DNA of 50,577 bases, from NCBI RefSeq assembly GCF_001567585.1, contig NZ_LRQV01000040.1, positions 1 to 50,577 on the forward strand. The letters are read 5' to 3'. How positions within the stretch are numbered: position 1 is the stretch's first letter; every line of letters begins with the position of its first letter. The translations under genes were made by a program, and so were the position numbers. Source of the DNA: Micromonospora rosaria. GTDB taxonomy: Bacteria; Actinomycetota; Actinomycetes; Mycobacteriales; Micromonosporaceae. The notes beneath the pieces were generated by a model. It did no database searches, had not been told where the DNA came from, and saw only the letters and a program-made list of their open reading frames with translations. Positions 39,366-47,862 of this stretch are shown piece after piece.

Positions 39366-40329
39366 TGGTCACCTCCGGTCGGGTGGCGGCCGGCGCGGCC
39401 GGGTGGCCGGTCAGGGCCAGGAAGACGTCGTCGAGGGTGGCGCCCCGGACGGTGAACCGGACGACCGTGCGCCGGGCGGGGTCCACCTCGTCGAGCAGGT
39501 CCCGGATGTGCGGGGCGCTGCCGTCGGTGGCCACCCCCACCTCCAGCCGACCCGGATCGTGGTGCACCACCCGGGTGCCGAGCCGGGCGCGGGCCTCGAC
39601 GAGGCTGGCGTGGTCGCGCAGCCGCAGGTCGAGCCGCTGCGCGCCGAACCGCTCCTTCAGCTCGGCGGGGCTGCCCTCGGCGACCAGCCGGCCGCCGTCC
39701 AGCACCGAGACGGTGTCGGCGAGCTGGTCGGCCTCCTCCAGGTACTGCGTGGTGAGCAGCACCGTCGTGCCGCCCCGGGCCAGGTCCGCGATGACCGTCC
39801 AGAGCGCCTGGCGGCTGCGCGGGTCCAGCCCGGTCGTCGGCTCGTCGAGGAAGATCACCGAGGGCTCGCCGACCAGACTGGCGGCCAGGTCGAGCCGGCG
39901 GCGCATGCCACCGGAGTAGCCGGCGACCCGCCGTCCACCGGCCGCGCCGAGATCGAAGCGGTCGAGCAGGTCGGCGGCCCGCCGCCGGGCGTCGGCCCGC
40001 CCCAGCCCGGCCAGCCGGCCCATCATCCGCAGGTTCTCCACCCCGGTCTGCTCCTCGTCCACGGCCGCGTACTGACCGGCCAGGCTGATCCGGGAGCGGA
40101 CCTGCCGCCGCTCGCGGACCACGTCGTACCCGTCGATCCGGGCCGCGCCGCCGTCCGGGGCGGTGAGCGTGGTCAGGATACGGACGGTGGTCGTCTTGCC
40201 GGCCCCGTTCGGCCCGAGCAGCGCCCGGACGCTCCCCCGGGCCACCCGCAGCGTCAGGCCGTCCAGCACGACGGCCGTTCCGTAGGACTTGCGTAGCTCG
40301 ACGGCCTCCACCGCCGGGGCTGATGTCAT
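39358..40329 (-). CDS. ABC transporter ATP-binding protein (DrrA-like)
   Basis: 323 residues. Walker A GPNGAGKTTT, Q-loop in SLAGQYAAVDEEQTG (typical of DrrA), signature VAGYSGGMRRRLDLA, Walker B VIFLDEPTTGLDPRSR, H-loop LTTQYLEEADQLAD (Gln replaces the His as in DrrA-type proteins). The C-terminal 80 residues form the DrrA regulatory region with RTVVRFTVRGATLDDVFLALTG. ATG 40329 follows GGAGGGTGAGG. It is divergent from a TetR gene with a shared operator, the usual arrangement of a ligand-induced drug exporter. Confidence 0.93.
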   Translation of the reverse strand: MTSAPAVEAVELRKSYGTAVVLDGLTLRVARGSVRALLGPNGAGKTTTVRILTTLTAPDGGAARIDGYDVVRERRQVRSRISLAGQYAAVDEEQTGVENLRMMGRLAGLGRADARRRAADLLDRFDLGAAGGRRVAGYSGGMRRRLDLAASLVGEPSVIFLDEPTTGLDPRSRQALWTVIADLARGGTTVLLTTQYLEEADQLADTVSVLDGGRLVAEGSPAELKERFGAQRLDLRLRDHASLVEARARLGTRVVHHDPGRLEVGVATDGSAPHIRDLLDEVDPARRTVVRFTVRGATLDDVFLALTGHPAAPAATRPEVTNV

Positions 40330-40344
40330 TCCTCACCCTCCGTG

Positions 40345-40388
40345 TTCTGCGTACCACATACGCTGTACTGCTTACACCGTACGCAGAA
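40345..40388. promoter_or_regulatory. operator between the exporter and its TetR regulator
   Basis: Perfect 10-bp arms TTCTGCGTAC (40345-40354) and GTACGCAGAA (40379-40388) are separated by 24 nt that contain further GTAC repeats. It lies in the 95-bp divergent region. A plus-strand -10 TAGGAT (40391-40396) directly follows the right arm. Confidence 0.55.
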
Positions 40389-40424
40389 GTTAGGATGACG
40401 GTCAAGCGAGGACGAGAGGTGCGG

Positions 40425-41180
40425 ATGAGCGACGCGGACGTGGAGCTGCCCGAGGGCATCGAACTGGCCTGGGGGCTGCGGGAGCGCCCCGGCAAGGGCC
40501 CACGGCGGAGCCTGACCCTGGAGCAGGTGGTCGCGGCCGGCATCGCCGTCGCCGACAGCGAGGGCCTGGCCGCCGTGTCGATGAGCCGGGTCGCCGGGGA
40601 GGTCGGCGTGGCGACCATGTCCCTGTACCGGTACGTGCCGACCAAGAGCGACCTGCTCGACCTGATGCTCGACACCGCCTACGGCGGCCCGCCGGACCCC
40701 CTCGACCCCGACGCCGGGTGGCGACCGGCGCTCGCCCACTGGGCCACCGAACTGCTCGCCCGGATCCGCCGCCGCCCCTGGGTCCGGCACGTCCCGGTCG
40801 GCGGCCCCCCGATGGGCCCCAACCAGGTGCGCTGGCTGGAGCAGGGGCTGGCCGCGCTGCGCGACACCGACCTGCGCGGCACCGCCCGGCTCTCCACGAT
40901 CTTGCTGCTCAGCGGGTACGCCCGGACCTGGGCCTCGCTCACCCTCGACATGGCCGAGGCGGCGGTCGGCAGCGGCGTCACCCCGGACGAGGCCGGGGAA
41001 CGCTACTGGCGGCAACTCGAACGGCTGACCCGCACCGGGCCGTACCCCGAGCTGCGCCGGCTGATGGCCGAGGCGGCGCAGGACGGCGACGACGAGGAGC
41101 TGGACGCGGAGTGGCGGTTCGGGCTGGACCGCATCCTCGACGGCGTCGCCGCGCTGGTCCGCGACCGCCCCGGCGGCTGA
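40425..41180 (+). CDS. TetR/AcrR family regulator, probable repressor of the adjacent exporter
   Basis: 251 residues from ATG 40425 (GAGAGG 5 nt upstream); ATG 40395 is in frame but lacks a ribosome-binding site. The N-terminal 25 residues carry an extension PEGIELAWGLRERPGKGPRRSLT seen in TetR proteins of this exporter type. The helix-turn-helix is LEQVVAAGIAVADSEGLAAVSMSRVAGEVGVATMSLYRYVPTK in several pieces between 31 and 75. The C-terminal domain is helical, with Trp-rich WVRHVPVGGPPMGPNQVRWLE. Divergence from the DrrAB genes and the palindrome between them imply direct repression relieved by the exported compound. Confidence 0.9.
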   Translation: MSDADVELPEGIELAWGLRERPGKGPRRSLTLEQVVAAGIAVADSEGLAAVSMSRVAGEVGVATMSLYRYVPTKSDLLDLMLDTAYGGPPDPLDPDAGWRPALAHWATELLARIRRRPWVRHVPVGGPPMGPNQVRWLEQGLAALRDTDLRGTARLSTILLLSGYARTWASLTLDMAEAAVGSGVTPDEAGERYWRQLERLTRTGPYPELRRLMAEAAQDGDDEELDAEWRFGLDRILDGVAALVRDRPGG

Positions 41181-41556
41181 GCCGGGTCACGGGTCGACAG
41201 GGCTGCCAGCCGGGACGTCGTCCGCCGGAGACTGCTCCCGGCCGCACCAACCGGGCGGGCGGCGGCGCGCGGTGGCGCGGTCAGCGGCGCGATGCGTCAC
41301 GGACGGTCAACACCTCGGCATCCATCGTCAACCCGGCACCGGCAGACTGGTCCCGACACGGCCGGTCGGGTGCCGGCACCGGTACCGGGACCGGCCGTGA
41401 ACGGGGGACCGTGGCGAGGCGTCCACCGACGAGCGTCGGTGGGCGGCCCGCCCGGTCGACCGTGCGGCCCCGCTCCCCCGCCCGCCCGCCGCCCGCCGGC
41501 CCGCTCTCCCCGCCCCGGCCCGCTCTCCCCGCCCCGCCACGTCACGCCCCGCCACG
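41181..41556. other. 376-bp convergent gap with hairpin and tandem repeats
   Basis: No gene could be supported on either strand. Contents: a near-perfect hairpin CCACCGACG/CGTCGGTGG (41423-41431 with 41434-41442), the best terminator candidate; a perfect 19-nt tandem repeat (41498-41516, 41517-41535); and a 12-nt repeat GCCACGTCACGC (41536-41547 and 41551-41562), whose second copy contains the topoisomerase stop codon. The region receives the ends of the TetR gene and of the large minus-strand operon. Confidence 0.7.
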
Positions 41557-42549
41557 TCACGCATCGGTCAGCAGGGCGAGCACCGAGCGCTCCGCCGCCG
41601 CCCGGGGCGCGCCCGCCACCACCTGCGCCACCACCCCGTCGTGGTACAGGTCGACGATCCGGGGGTCGACGTAGGACGTCCGCGCCACCGTCGGGGTGTT
41701 GCCGAGCAGGTCGGCGACCTCGCGCATTACCGCGGCCACCGCCCGGCGGCGGGCCGTCGCCGAGCGCGGCCGGTCGGCGGTGGCCAGTGCGGTCGCGGCC
41801 AGCACGGTGGCGTGCCAGGTCCGGAAGTCCTTGGCGGTCATCTCCCCACCGCTGGCCACGCGCAGGTACCCGTTGACCTCGTCGCTGCGCACGTCCCGCC
41901 AGGTCCGGCCGTCCCAGTAGCCGAAGAGCTGCTCCGCCGCCCGACGCCGCCGACGCAGGTCGACCAGCACCCGGCACAACTGCGGGTCGTCGATCCGGCG
42001 GACCTGCTCGACGCCGCCCTTGGCGGGGAACTCCAGGACCACGCACCCGCGCCGGGAACGGGCGTGCTCGGGGCGCAGCGTCGCCACCCCGAACGTGGGG
42101 TCGTCGCCGGCCGCGTACTGCGTGCTGCCGATCCGGAACGTCCCCATGTCCAGCAGCCGGGCCACCGTGGCCAGCACCCGCTCCCGGCCGAGCCCCCGGC
42201 CGTCCAGGTCCCGCGCCACCCGGTCGCGCAGGTCCGGCAGGCGCCGGGCCACCTCCAGGACGTGGTCGAACTTCGCCTCGTCCTGCCGGCGCCGCCACTC
42301 GGGGTGGTACAGGTACTGCTTGCGGCCGGCGGCGTCGATGCCGGTGGCCTGGATGTGCCCGTTCGGGTACGGCGAGATCCAGACGTCCCGCCAGGCCGGC
42401 GGGACGACCAGCTCCCGCAGCCGGGTCAGCTCGTCGGGGGCGCGCACCGGGGCGCCGGACGGGTCGAGGAAGGCCCAGCCCCGGCCGCGCCGCCGTCGCC
42501 CGTACCCCGGTCTGCCCGGATCGCTACGCCGCAACCGCACCGGACCCAC
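41557..42549 (-). CDS. type IB DNA topoisomerase (poxvirus-like)
   Basis: 330 residues from GTG 42549. N-terminal domain with WISPYPNGHIQATGIDAAGRKQY, catalytic domain with Arg in FRIGSTQYA, the Lys in MTAKDFRTWHAT, and the active-site Tyr in RTSYVDPRIVDLYHDG. It relaxes supercoils by forming a 3'-phosphotyrosyl link. It overlaps the upstream GT9 gene by 26 nt, so it is the last gene of the sugar operon although functionally unrelated. GTG 42540 is an alternative start. The stop codon lies in a tandem repeat. Confidence 0.93.
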   Translation of the reverse strand: MGPVRLRRSDPGRPGYGRRRRGRGWAFLDPSGAPVRAPDELTRLRELVVPPAWRDVWISPYPNGHIQATGIDAAGRKQYLYHPEWRRRQDEAKFDHVLEVARRLPDLRDRVARDLDGRGLGRERVLATVARLLDMGTFRIGSTQYAAGDDPTFGVATLRPEHARSRRGCVVLEFPAKGGVEQVRRIDDPQLCRVLVDLRRRRRAAEQLFGYWDGRTWRDVRSDEVNGYLRVASGGEMTAKDFRTWHATVLAATALATADRPRSATARRRAVAAVMREVADLLGNTPTVARTSYVDPRIVDLYHDGVVAQVVAGAPRAAAERSVLALLTDA

Positions 42550-43480
42550 GCACCGCCCGTTCCACCTCGTCCACGGCGGCCAGGACCTCCTCGACCCGCA
42601 GCGCCGCCAGCCGTGGATCGGTTCCTACCCCGCCGCCGGCCGCGCCACTCGCCGGCGCGACGTGCAACGCCCGGTGCCAGGGTCGTTCCGGCGGCGGCCC
42701 CCAGCGCTCCGGCGGCACCGGCCCGAAGAGGACCACCGAGGCGGTGCCGTAGCCGGTGGCGAGGTGGGCGATCCCGGTGTCGCCGCTGACCACCAGCCGG
42801 GCGTCGGCGACGAGGGCGGCGAGCCCGGCCAGGTCGGTCCGCCCGGCCAGTACCGACCCGGCCGGCAGGCCCGCCCGCCGCGCCACCCGGCCGGCCAGCT
42901 CCCGCTCCCCCGCCGACCCGGTCACCACCACCCGGTGCCCCCGGTCGGCCAGCGCGGCGGCGACGGCCGCGAAGCGGGCCGCCGGCCAGCGCTTCGCCGC
43001 GATCTTCGTACCGGGGTGCACGACGGTGACCCCGGCCGGCGGTTCGGTGCCGGGCGGCCGGCGCAACGTCAGGTCGGCGGGGTCGGCCGGGATGCCGTAC
43101 CAGTGCAGCAGCCGGCACCAGCGGTGCACCTCGTGCTCCGTGGCGTCCCACGCCGGCCCGGCGTCGTGCCCGGCCTCGGGGCAGCGGAAGGCGAGCAGCC
43201 GACCCGGGCCGGTCGCGGCGAGCAGCCGGTGCGACCGGGGGCCCCGGCCGTGCAGGTTGACCGCGAGCGCCGGTGCCGGGCCGGGCCAGGCCGGGGCCGC
43301 GTCGAGGCCGTCCAGCGGGACCGTCCGGTCGACGCCGCCGACCAGGTCGACCAGCGGGGCCAGCCAGCCGGGCACGGCCACCGCCAGCTCCCGACCGGGG
43401 TACGCGGCCCGCAGCCCGCGCAGCGCCGGCACCGCCGTGGCCAGGTCGCCGACGCCGAGGGCCCGCAGCACCAGGATCAC
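42524..43480 (-). CDS. glycosyltransferase family 9 (heptosyltransferase-like)
   Basis: 318 residues from GTG 43480, overlapping the SDR stop by 4 nt. The start VILVLRALGVGDLATAVPALRGL is the GT9 N-terminal motif. The second Rossmann domain carries VTVVHPGTKIAAKRWP and SGDTGIAHLATGYGTASVVLFGP, matching heptosyltransferases WaaC/WaaF. It would transfer a heptose from ADP-heptose, and HldE, GmhA and GmhB homologues are encoded in the same operon. Acceptor unknown. Cytoplasmic, peripheral. Confidence 0.88.
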   Translation of the reverse strand: MILVLRALGVGDLATAVPALRGLRAAYPGRELAVAVPGWLAPLVDLVGGVDRTVPLDGLDAAPAWPGPAPALAVNLHGRGPRSHRLLAATGPGRLLAFRCPEAGHDAGPAWDATEHEVHRWCRLLHWYGIPADPADLTLRRPPGTEPPAGVTVVHPGTKIAAKRWPAARFAAVAAALADRGHRVVVTGSAGERELAGRVARRAGLPAGSVLAGRTDLAGLAALVADARLVVSGDTGIAHLATGYGTASVVLFGPVPPERWGPPPERPWHRALHVAPASGAAGGGVGTDPRLAALRVEEVLAAVDEVERAVRGSGAVAA

Positions 43481-44175
43481 GGGTACGACGACTCCTGCTC
43501 GGCGCAGACCACCATCTCCCGGACCGCGCACCCGGGCGGCTGGGAGAGCGCGAACAGGACCGCCGCCGCCACGTCGGCCGGCTCGTTGAGCGCCGCGTCC
43601 GGGCCGGGGCGGTACTGCGCGTCCCGGTCGTCGAAGAACGCGGTCCGCATCCCGCCGGGGATCAGCAGGGTCACCCCGACCGAGCCGGCGAGTTCGGCGG
43701 CGAGGGCCCGGGTGAACCCGACCACGCCGAACTTCGCCGCGCAGTACGCGGTGGCGTCGGCGACCGCCTTCACGCCGAGCGTGGAGGCGACGGTGACGAT
43801 GCTGCCCCGGGCGTGCTCCAGGAACGGCAGCGCGGCCCGGATCACGGCGGCGGTGGCCAGCAGGTCGACGGCGACGATCCGCTCCCAGGTCTCCCGGGGC
43901 AGGTCGGCGAGCTTGCCGGGCACGTCCGTCCCGGCGGCGGTGACCACGGCGTCCAGGCCGCCGGAGCGCTCGGCCAGCCGCCGGGTGCCCTCCTCGGCGG
44001 CCCTCGTGTCGGCGAGGTCGCACTCCACCCACGGCACCCCGTCCCCGGGCGGACGCCGGTCGAGCACCAGCGGCCGGCCACCGGAGCGCGCCACGGCGGT
44101 GACCACCGCCGCGCCGAGCCCGCTGGACCCGCCGGTGACCAGCACCGTCGGCCCGGCCCCGGGGGGCGCGCTCAC
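43477..44175 (-). CDS. short-chain dehydrogenase/reductase
   Basis: 232 residues from GTG 44175 (GTGA overlap with the kinase gene). Classical SDR: NAD(P) loop VLVTGGSSGLGAAVV, NNAG equivalent TAAGTDVPG, Ser in VTVASTLGV, and Tyr/Lys in YCAAKFG. It is not an HldD-type epimerase (those are extended SDRs with a longer substrate domain), so it may alter the sugar, for instance by oxidation or reduction at one carbon, or act on an acceptor. Both its ends overlap neighbours by 4 nt, tying it firmly to the heptose operon. Confidence 0.9.
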   Translation of the reverse strand: MSAPPGAGPTVLVTGGSSGLGAAVVTAVARSGGRPLVLDRRPPGDGVPWVECDLADTRAAEEGTRRLAERSGGLDAVVTAAGTDVPGKLADLPRETWERIVAVDLLATAAVIRAALPFLEHARGSIVTVASTLGVKAVADATAYCAAKFGVVGFTRALAAELAGSVGVTLLIPGGMRTAFFDDRDAQYRPGPDAALNEPADVAAAVLFALSQPPGCAVREMVVCAEQESSYP

Positions 44176-45656
44176 CGGGTCCGCCCCACGCTCGGGCGGG
44201 CCGGCGTCGTCGACAGGCCCGGCTCCCGGCCGCCGCCGGAGCGCGCCGCGGCGATCAGGTCGGTGGTGGAGCGCCCGTCGAGGTACGGCACCACCACCGT
44301 GTGCCCGCCCCACCGGCGCAGGATGTCGGCCTCGGGCAGGGCCGGTTCGTCGCCCGCCCCGGTGGCGTAGTCGCCACCCTTGACCCACACGTCGGGGCGC
44401 AGCCAGGACAGCGCCGCGTGCGGGGTCGACTCGTCGAAGACCAGCACGGCGTCGACACAGCTCAACGCGGTGAGCAGCCGGGCCCGGTCGGCCTGGGACA
44501 CCACCGGGCGGTCGGCGCCCTTCAGCCCCGCCACACTGGCGTCGGAGTTGAGGCAGACGATCAGGCAGTCACCGAGGTGGCGGGCCGCCTGCAGGGTCGC
44601 CACGTGACCGGCGTGCAGCAGGTCGAAGCAACCGCCGGTGGCCACGACGGTACCGCCGGCCGCGCGTACCCGCGCCGCCACGGCGGCGGCCGGGCCGACG
44701 CCGACGCGGTCCCCGACGGCCAGCGGCGTACCGGGCCGGTCCGGGGGTGGCGCCGGTCGGGCCGGGGCCGGCAACGCGCCGGCCACACCCCCGCCCGCCA
44801 CGTACGCGCAGGCCTCCGCCACCGCCCGCTGCACCGCCTCGGAGACCAGGGCGCCCTGGGCCAGGGCGATGGTGGCGGTGGCCGCGAACCGGTCGCCGGC
44901 GCCGCAGGTGTCCCCCTCCGCGCTGGCCGGGGTGGGCACCATCAGCGGGGTCGAGCCGGCGTGGCTCAGCAGCGCGCCGTCGCCGCCGAGGGTCACCGCG
45001 ACCGCGCCGGCCCGCCACCGTTCCCGCAGGCCCTGGGCCGCGCGGGAGGCGGTGGCGAGCCGGGAGCCGCCGGGCGCGACCTTCGCCAACTCGCGGGCCT
45101 CCGCCTCGTTCGGCGTGGCCAGGCGCACCCCGGGCACCGGGGCCGGGCCCCGGGGGTGCGGATCCCAGACCACCGGCGCGCGGGTCGCGGCGAGCGCGGC
45201 CCGCAGCGCCGGGTGCCGGGCGACACCGCGCCCGTAGTCGCTCACCAGCACCGCACCGGCGACGGCGATCAGCCGGAGCACCGCCTCGCCGGGATGTCCC
45301 GGCTCCTGCGCCCCGCCGCCCCGGTCGTGCCGCAGCAGCACCCGCCCCCGGGCCCGCAGCCGGATCTTCTCCGCGGTCGCCCCGGCCAGCGACAGCGGGT
45401 ACACCTGCACTCCGGCGGCGGTGAGCAGGCTGCTGAGCCGGGCCCCACCGGCGTCGTCGGCGAGCGCCGTGACCAGGGCCACCTCGGCGCCCTGGGCGGC
45501 GGCGAAGACCGCGGCCAGGCCCGCGCCGCCGGGCCGGTCGACGGACGCGGTCTCGTCGAGCACCGGCACCGGGGAGTCCGGACAGAGCCGGTTCACCACC
45601 CCCTCCACGTCCCGGTCCAGCAGGGTGTCCCCGACCACCACCACGGGTCCCGTCAC
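44172..45656 (-). CDS. hldE: bifunctional heptose 7-phosphate kinase / heptose 1-phosphate adenylyltransferase
   Basis: 494 residues from GTG 45656 (GGGAGG upstream, GTGA overlap). Residues 1 to about 320 are a PfkB/ribokinase-like kinase: VVVVGDTLLDRDVEG, PGGAGLAAVFAAAQGA, LATPNEAEARELA and catalytic GDTCGAGDRFAA. A Pro-rich linker (about 325-345) leads to the nucleotidyltransferase: GGCFDLLHAGHVATLQAARHLGD with HAGH, then LNSDASVAGLKG and KGGDYA. In LPS-bearing bacteria the fused enzyme makes ADP-heptose. The frame open up to 46493 belongs to antisense or other-frame reading and is rejected. Such genes in actinomycetes imply a heptose-containing glycan or metabolite. Confidence 0.92.
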   Translation of the reverse strand: MTGPVVVVGDTLLDRDVEGVVNRLCPDSPVPVLDETASVDRPGGAGLAAVFAAAQGAEVALVTALADDAGGARLSSLLTAAGVQVYPLSLAGATAEKIRLRARGRVLLRHDRGGGAQEPGHPGEAVLRLIAVAGAVLVSDYGRGVARHPALRAALAATRAPVVWDPHPRGPAPVPGVRLATPNEAEARELAKVAPGGSRLATASRAAQGLRERWRAGAVAVTLGGDGALLSHAGSTPLMVPTPASAEGDTCGAGDRFAATATIALAQGALVSEAVQRAVAEACAYVAGGGVAGALPAPARPAPPPDRPGTPLAVGDRVGVGPAAAVAARVRAAGGTVVATGGCFDLLHAGHVATLQAARHLGDCLIVCLNSDASVAGLKGADRPVVSQADRARLLTALSCVDAVLVFDESTPHAALSWLRPDVWVKGGDYATGAGDEPALPEADILRRWGGHTVVVPYLDGRSTTDLIAAARSGGGREPGLSTTPARPSVGRTR

Positions 45657-46645
45657 GATCGCCTCCCTCGCGTACCCCGGTCCGCCGGCCGCGTACCCCG
45701 GTCCGCCGGCCGGCCCTCCACCACCACCTCGACCCCGGTCCGCACCGGACCGGCCCCGGCCGGCTCGTCCCCCGCATTGACCGGTGCGCCGGCCCGACCC
45801 GGCGCCCCACCGGCCGGCTCCGCCGTCGCGCCCGGCGTCAGGTCGACCGGTACCGCCGCCGCGCCCGCCGCCAGGCCGGCCGGTACGGCCTCCGCGCCGA
45901 CCGGGCCCGGGCCGGTGGCCGGGGCGGTGCCGGCCGGGGCGGTGTCGGCCGGGGCGGTGCCGGCCGGGGCGGTGTCGCCGACGGCCAGCAGCCCGGACCG
46001 GGCGGCCCGCACCGCCGGCAGCGCCCGGTCGACGTACTCGCAGAGCAGGTGCGTGGAGACCAGGTGCAGCTCCTGCACCACCTGACTGTCCGGGGAGTCG
46101 ATGGCGAGGGTCTCGTGGCAGGCGTCGGCCAGCGGGTTGGGGGTGGGACCGGTGAACGCCCAGCAGCGCAGTCCGGTGTCCCGCCCGGCGCGGGCGGCGG
46201 TGATCAGGTTCGGACTGCTGCCGCTGGTGGACATCAGCAGCAGGACGTCCCCGGGCCGCCCGTGCGCCCGGACCTGACGGGCGAACGCCTGCTCGTACCC
46301 GTAGTCGTTGGCGATCGCGGTCACCGCGGAGGTCTCCGCGTGCAGGGCGATCGCGGACAGCGGCTCCCGGTCGTCGCGCAGCTTGCCGACGAGTTCGGCG
46401 GTGAGGTGCTGGGCCTCGGCGGCGCTGCCCCCGTTCCCGGCGACCAGCAGCCGCCCGCCGAGACCGAGGTGCCGGGCCAGGTCGACCCCCCACCGGGCCA
46501 GCAAGCCGGCCGACTCCCGGTACGGCAGCAGCGCGGCGGCCAGGTGCGCCAGGTGCTCGTCGAGCAGGTTCCGCCCGGCTCCCGGCGCGCCGTCCAGCGG
46601 GTCGGGCGAGCCGGCCGGGCCGGGCCGGACGGGGGTACGCCGCAT
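45653..46645 (-). CDS. gmhA: SIS-domain sugar isomerase (phosphoheptose isomerase GmhA-like) with repetitive tail
   Basis: 330 residues; a typical GmhA has about 190. Residues 15-200 match GmhA: NLLDEHLAHLAAAL, VAGNGGSAAEAQHLTAELVG, LSAIALHAETSAVTAIANDYG, LLMSTSGSSPNLITAARAG. It would convert sedoheptulose 7-phosphate to D-glycero-D-manno-heptose 7-phosphate. The remaining 125 residues are Ala/Pro/Gly-rich and contain four (D/G)TAPA pentapeptides and a duplicated RPADRGT. This tail looks disordered and could be a late addition. ATG 46645 shares one base with the upstream stop (TGATG). Confidence 0.88.
   Translation of the reverse strand: MRRTPVRPGPAGSPDPLDGAPGAGRNLLDEHLAHLAAALLPYRESAGLLARWGVDLARHLGLGGRLLVAGNGGSAAEAQHLTAELVGKLRDDREPLSAIALHAETSAVTAIANDYGYEQAFARQVRAHGRPGDVLLLMSTSGSSPNLITAARAGRDTGLRCWAFTGPTPNPLADACHETLAIDSPDSQVVQELHLVSTHLLCEYVDRALPAVRAARSGLLAVGDTAPAGTAPADTAPAGTAPATGPGPVGAEAVPAGLAAGAAAVPVDLTPGATAEPAGGAPGRAGAPVNAGDEPAGAGPVRTGVEVVVEGRPADRGTRPADRGTRGRRS
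45917..45976 (-). repeat. 15-bp minisatellite in the isomerase tail
   Basis: Four tandem 15-nt units alternating at one position; on the minus strand they encode DTAPA and GTAPA in turn. Reading frame is kept because the unit is a multiple of three. Confidence 0.85.
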
Positions 46646-47862
46646 CAGGCCACCACCCGGGTCGGCCGGCGTACCGTGGCCACCTCGTGGTACACCTCGG
46701 CCAGCCGCTCGGCGGCCGTCGCCCAGGAGTAGCAGCGGCGGGCCCGCTCCAGCGCCGCCGTGGCGTACGCGAACCGGCGGATCCGGTCGGTGAGCAGCCG
46801 GTCGATCGCCTCGCCGAGGGCCCTCGGGTCGCGGGCCGGCACCAGGTCCCCGGTGACCCCGTCGACGACGGTGTCCCGGATGCCGCCGACCGCGGTGCCG
46901 ACCACCGGGATGCCGCAGGCCATCGCCTCCAGCGGGGTCAACCCGAACGGCTCGTACCAGGGGGCGGCGACCAGCACGTCGGCGGAGCGGTACCAGCGGC
47001 CCATCTCCTCCCGGGGCACCGCCCCGACCAGCCGGACCCGGTCGGCCACCCCGCACGAGCCGGCCAGCGCCCGCAGCCGGCGGGCGTACGGGTCGGACTC
47101 CAGCAGCCCGGCCGGCGGGCCGCCCACCACCACGCACTCGGCGTCGGGGACCAGTTCCATCGCCCGGATGACGGTCTGGAACCCCTTGCGCTCCACCAGC
47201 CGCCCGACGGTGAGCACCCGGGGCCGGTCGGGATCGATCTCGGCGGCCGGGCCGAGCGGGGCGAAGGTGCCCAGGTTCACCCCGGACGGGATCACCGTCA
47301 TCCGGGACCGGGGCACCCCGAGGCGGACCAGTTCGCCCACCTCGTCGGAGCACTGGGCGATCACCCGGTCCACCGAGCGGCCGAGTTCCCGCTCGTAGGC
47401 CACCCGGCGGGCCGGGCTGGTGTCCTGCACCCCCTGGTACCGGCGCTTGACCGTGCCCAGCGCGTGGTACGTCTGCACCACCGGCACCCCGACCTGCCGG
47501 GCGGCGGTCAGGGCGGCCAGCCCGCTCATCCAGAAGTGCGCGTGGACCACCTCGGGCACCCAGTCGCCGCCCCGCCAACGGTCGGCCAGCCAGCGGCTGA
47601 ACGGGGCCATGTGCGGCAGCAGCGCGTCCTTGGCCAGCGGCTCGGCCGGCCCGGCCGGTACGTGCAGCACGTCGTAGCCGTCCGGGCTGCGGACCGTCAC
47701 CGGCAGGTCGACGGCGTCCTGGCGGGTGTAGACGCGGACGTCGTGGCCGGCGGCGACGAGCGCGGCGGAGAGCTCCGCGACATGCGTGTTCTGGCCGCCG
47801 GCGTCCTCGCCGCCGAGGACGGCGAGAGGGCTGGCATGCTCCGAGATCATCGCAATGCGCAT
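46645..47862 (-). CDS. glycosyltransferase family 4
   Basis: 405 residues from ATG 47862 (GGAGGA upstream). GT-B fold: MRIAMISEHASPLAVLGGEDAGGQNTHVAELSAAL in two halves at the N-terminus (GG loop), HAHFWMSGLAAL, TVGRLVERKGFQTVIRAM, and the donor motif EPFGLTPLEAMACG (E-x7-E). Similar to MshA-like and SCO6187-like enzymes, so a retaining transferase using a nucleotide sugar in the cytoplasm. It overlaps the preceding gene by 16 nt and touches the isomerase gene. Donor and acceptor unknown; ADP-heptose or GDP-mannose are candidates. Confidence 0.9.
   Translation of the reverse strand: MRIAMISEHASPLAVLGGEDAGGQNTHVAELSAALVAAGHDVRVYTRQDAVDLPVTVRSPDGYDVLHVPAGPAEPLAKDALLPHMAPFSRWLADRWRGGDWVPEVVHAHFWMSGLAALTAARQVGVPVVQTYHALGTVKRRYQGVQDTSPARRVAYERELGRSVDRVIAQCSDEVGELVRLGVPRSRMTVIPSGVNLGTFAPLGPAAEIDPDRPRVLTVGRLVERKGFQTVIRAMELVPDAECVVVGGPPAGLLESDPYARRLRALAGSCGVADRVRLVGAVPREEMGRWYRSADVLVAAPWYEPFGLTPLEAMACGIPVVGTAVGGIRDTVVDGVTGDLVPARDPRALGEAIDRLLTDRIRRFAYATAALERARRCYSWATAAERLAEVYHEVATVRRPTRVVA

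Noticed and set aside
43477..44175. HldD-type ADP-heptose 6-epimerase
   Set aside because: The protein is a short classical SDR (232 residues) with the YCAAK motif, not the extended SDR fold of HldD.
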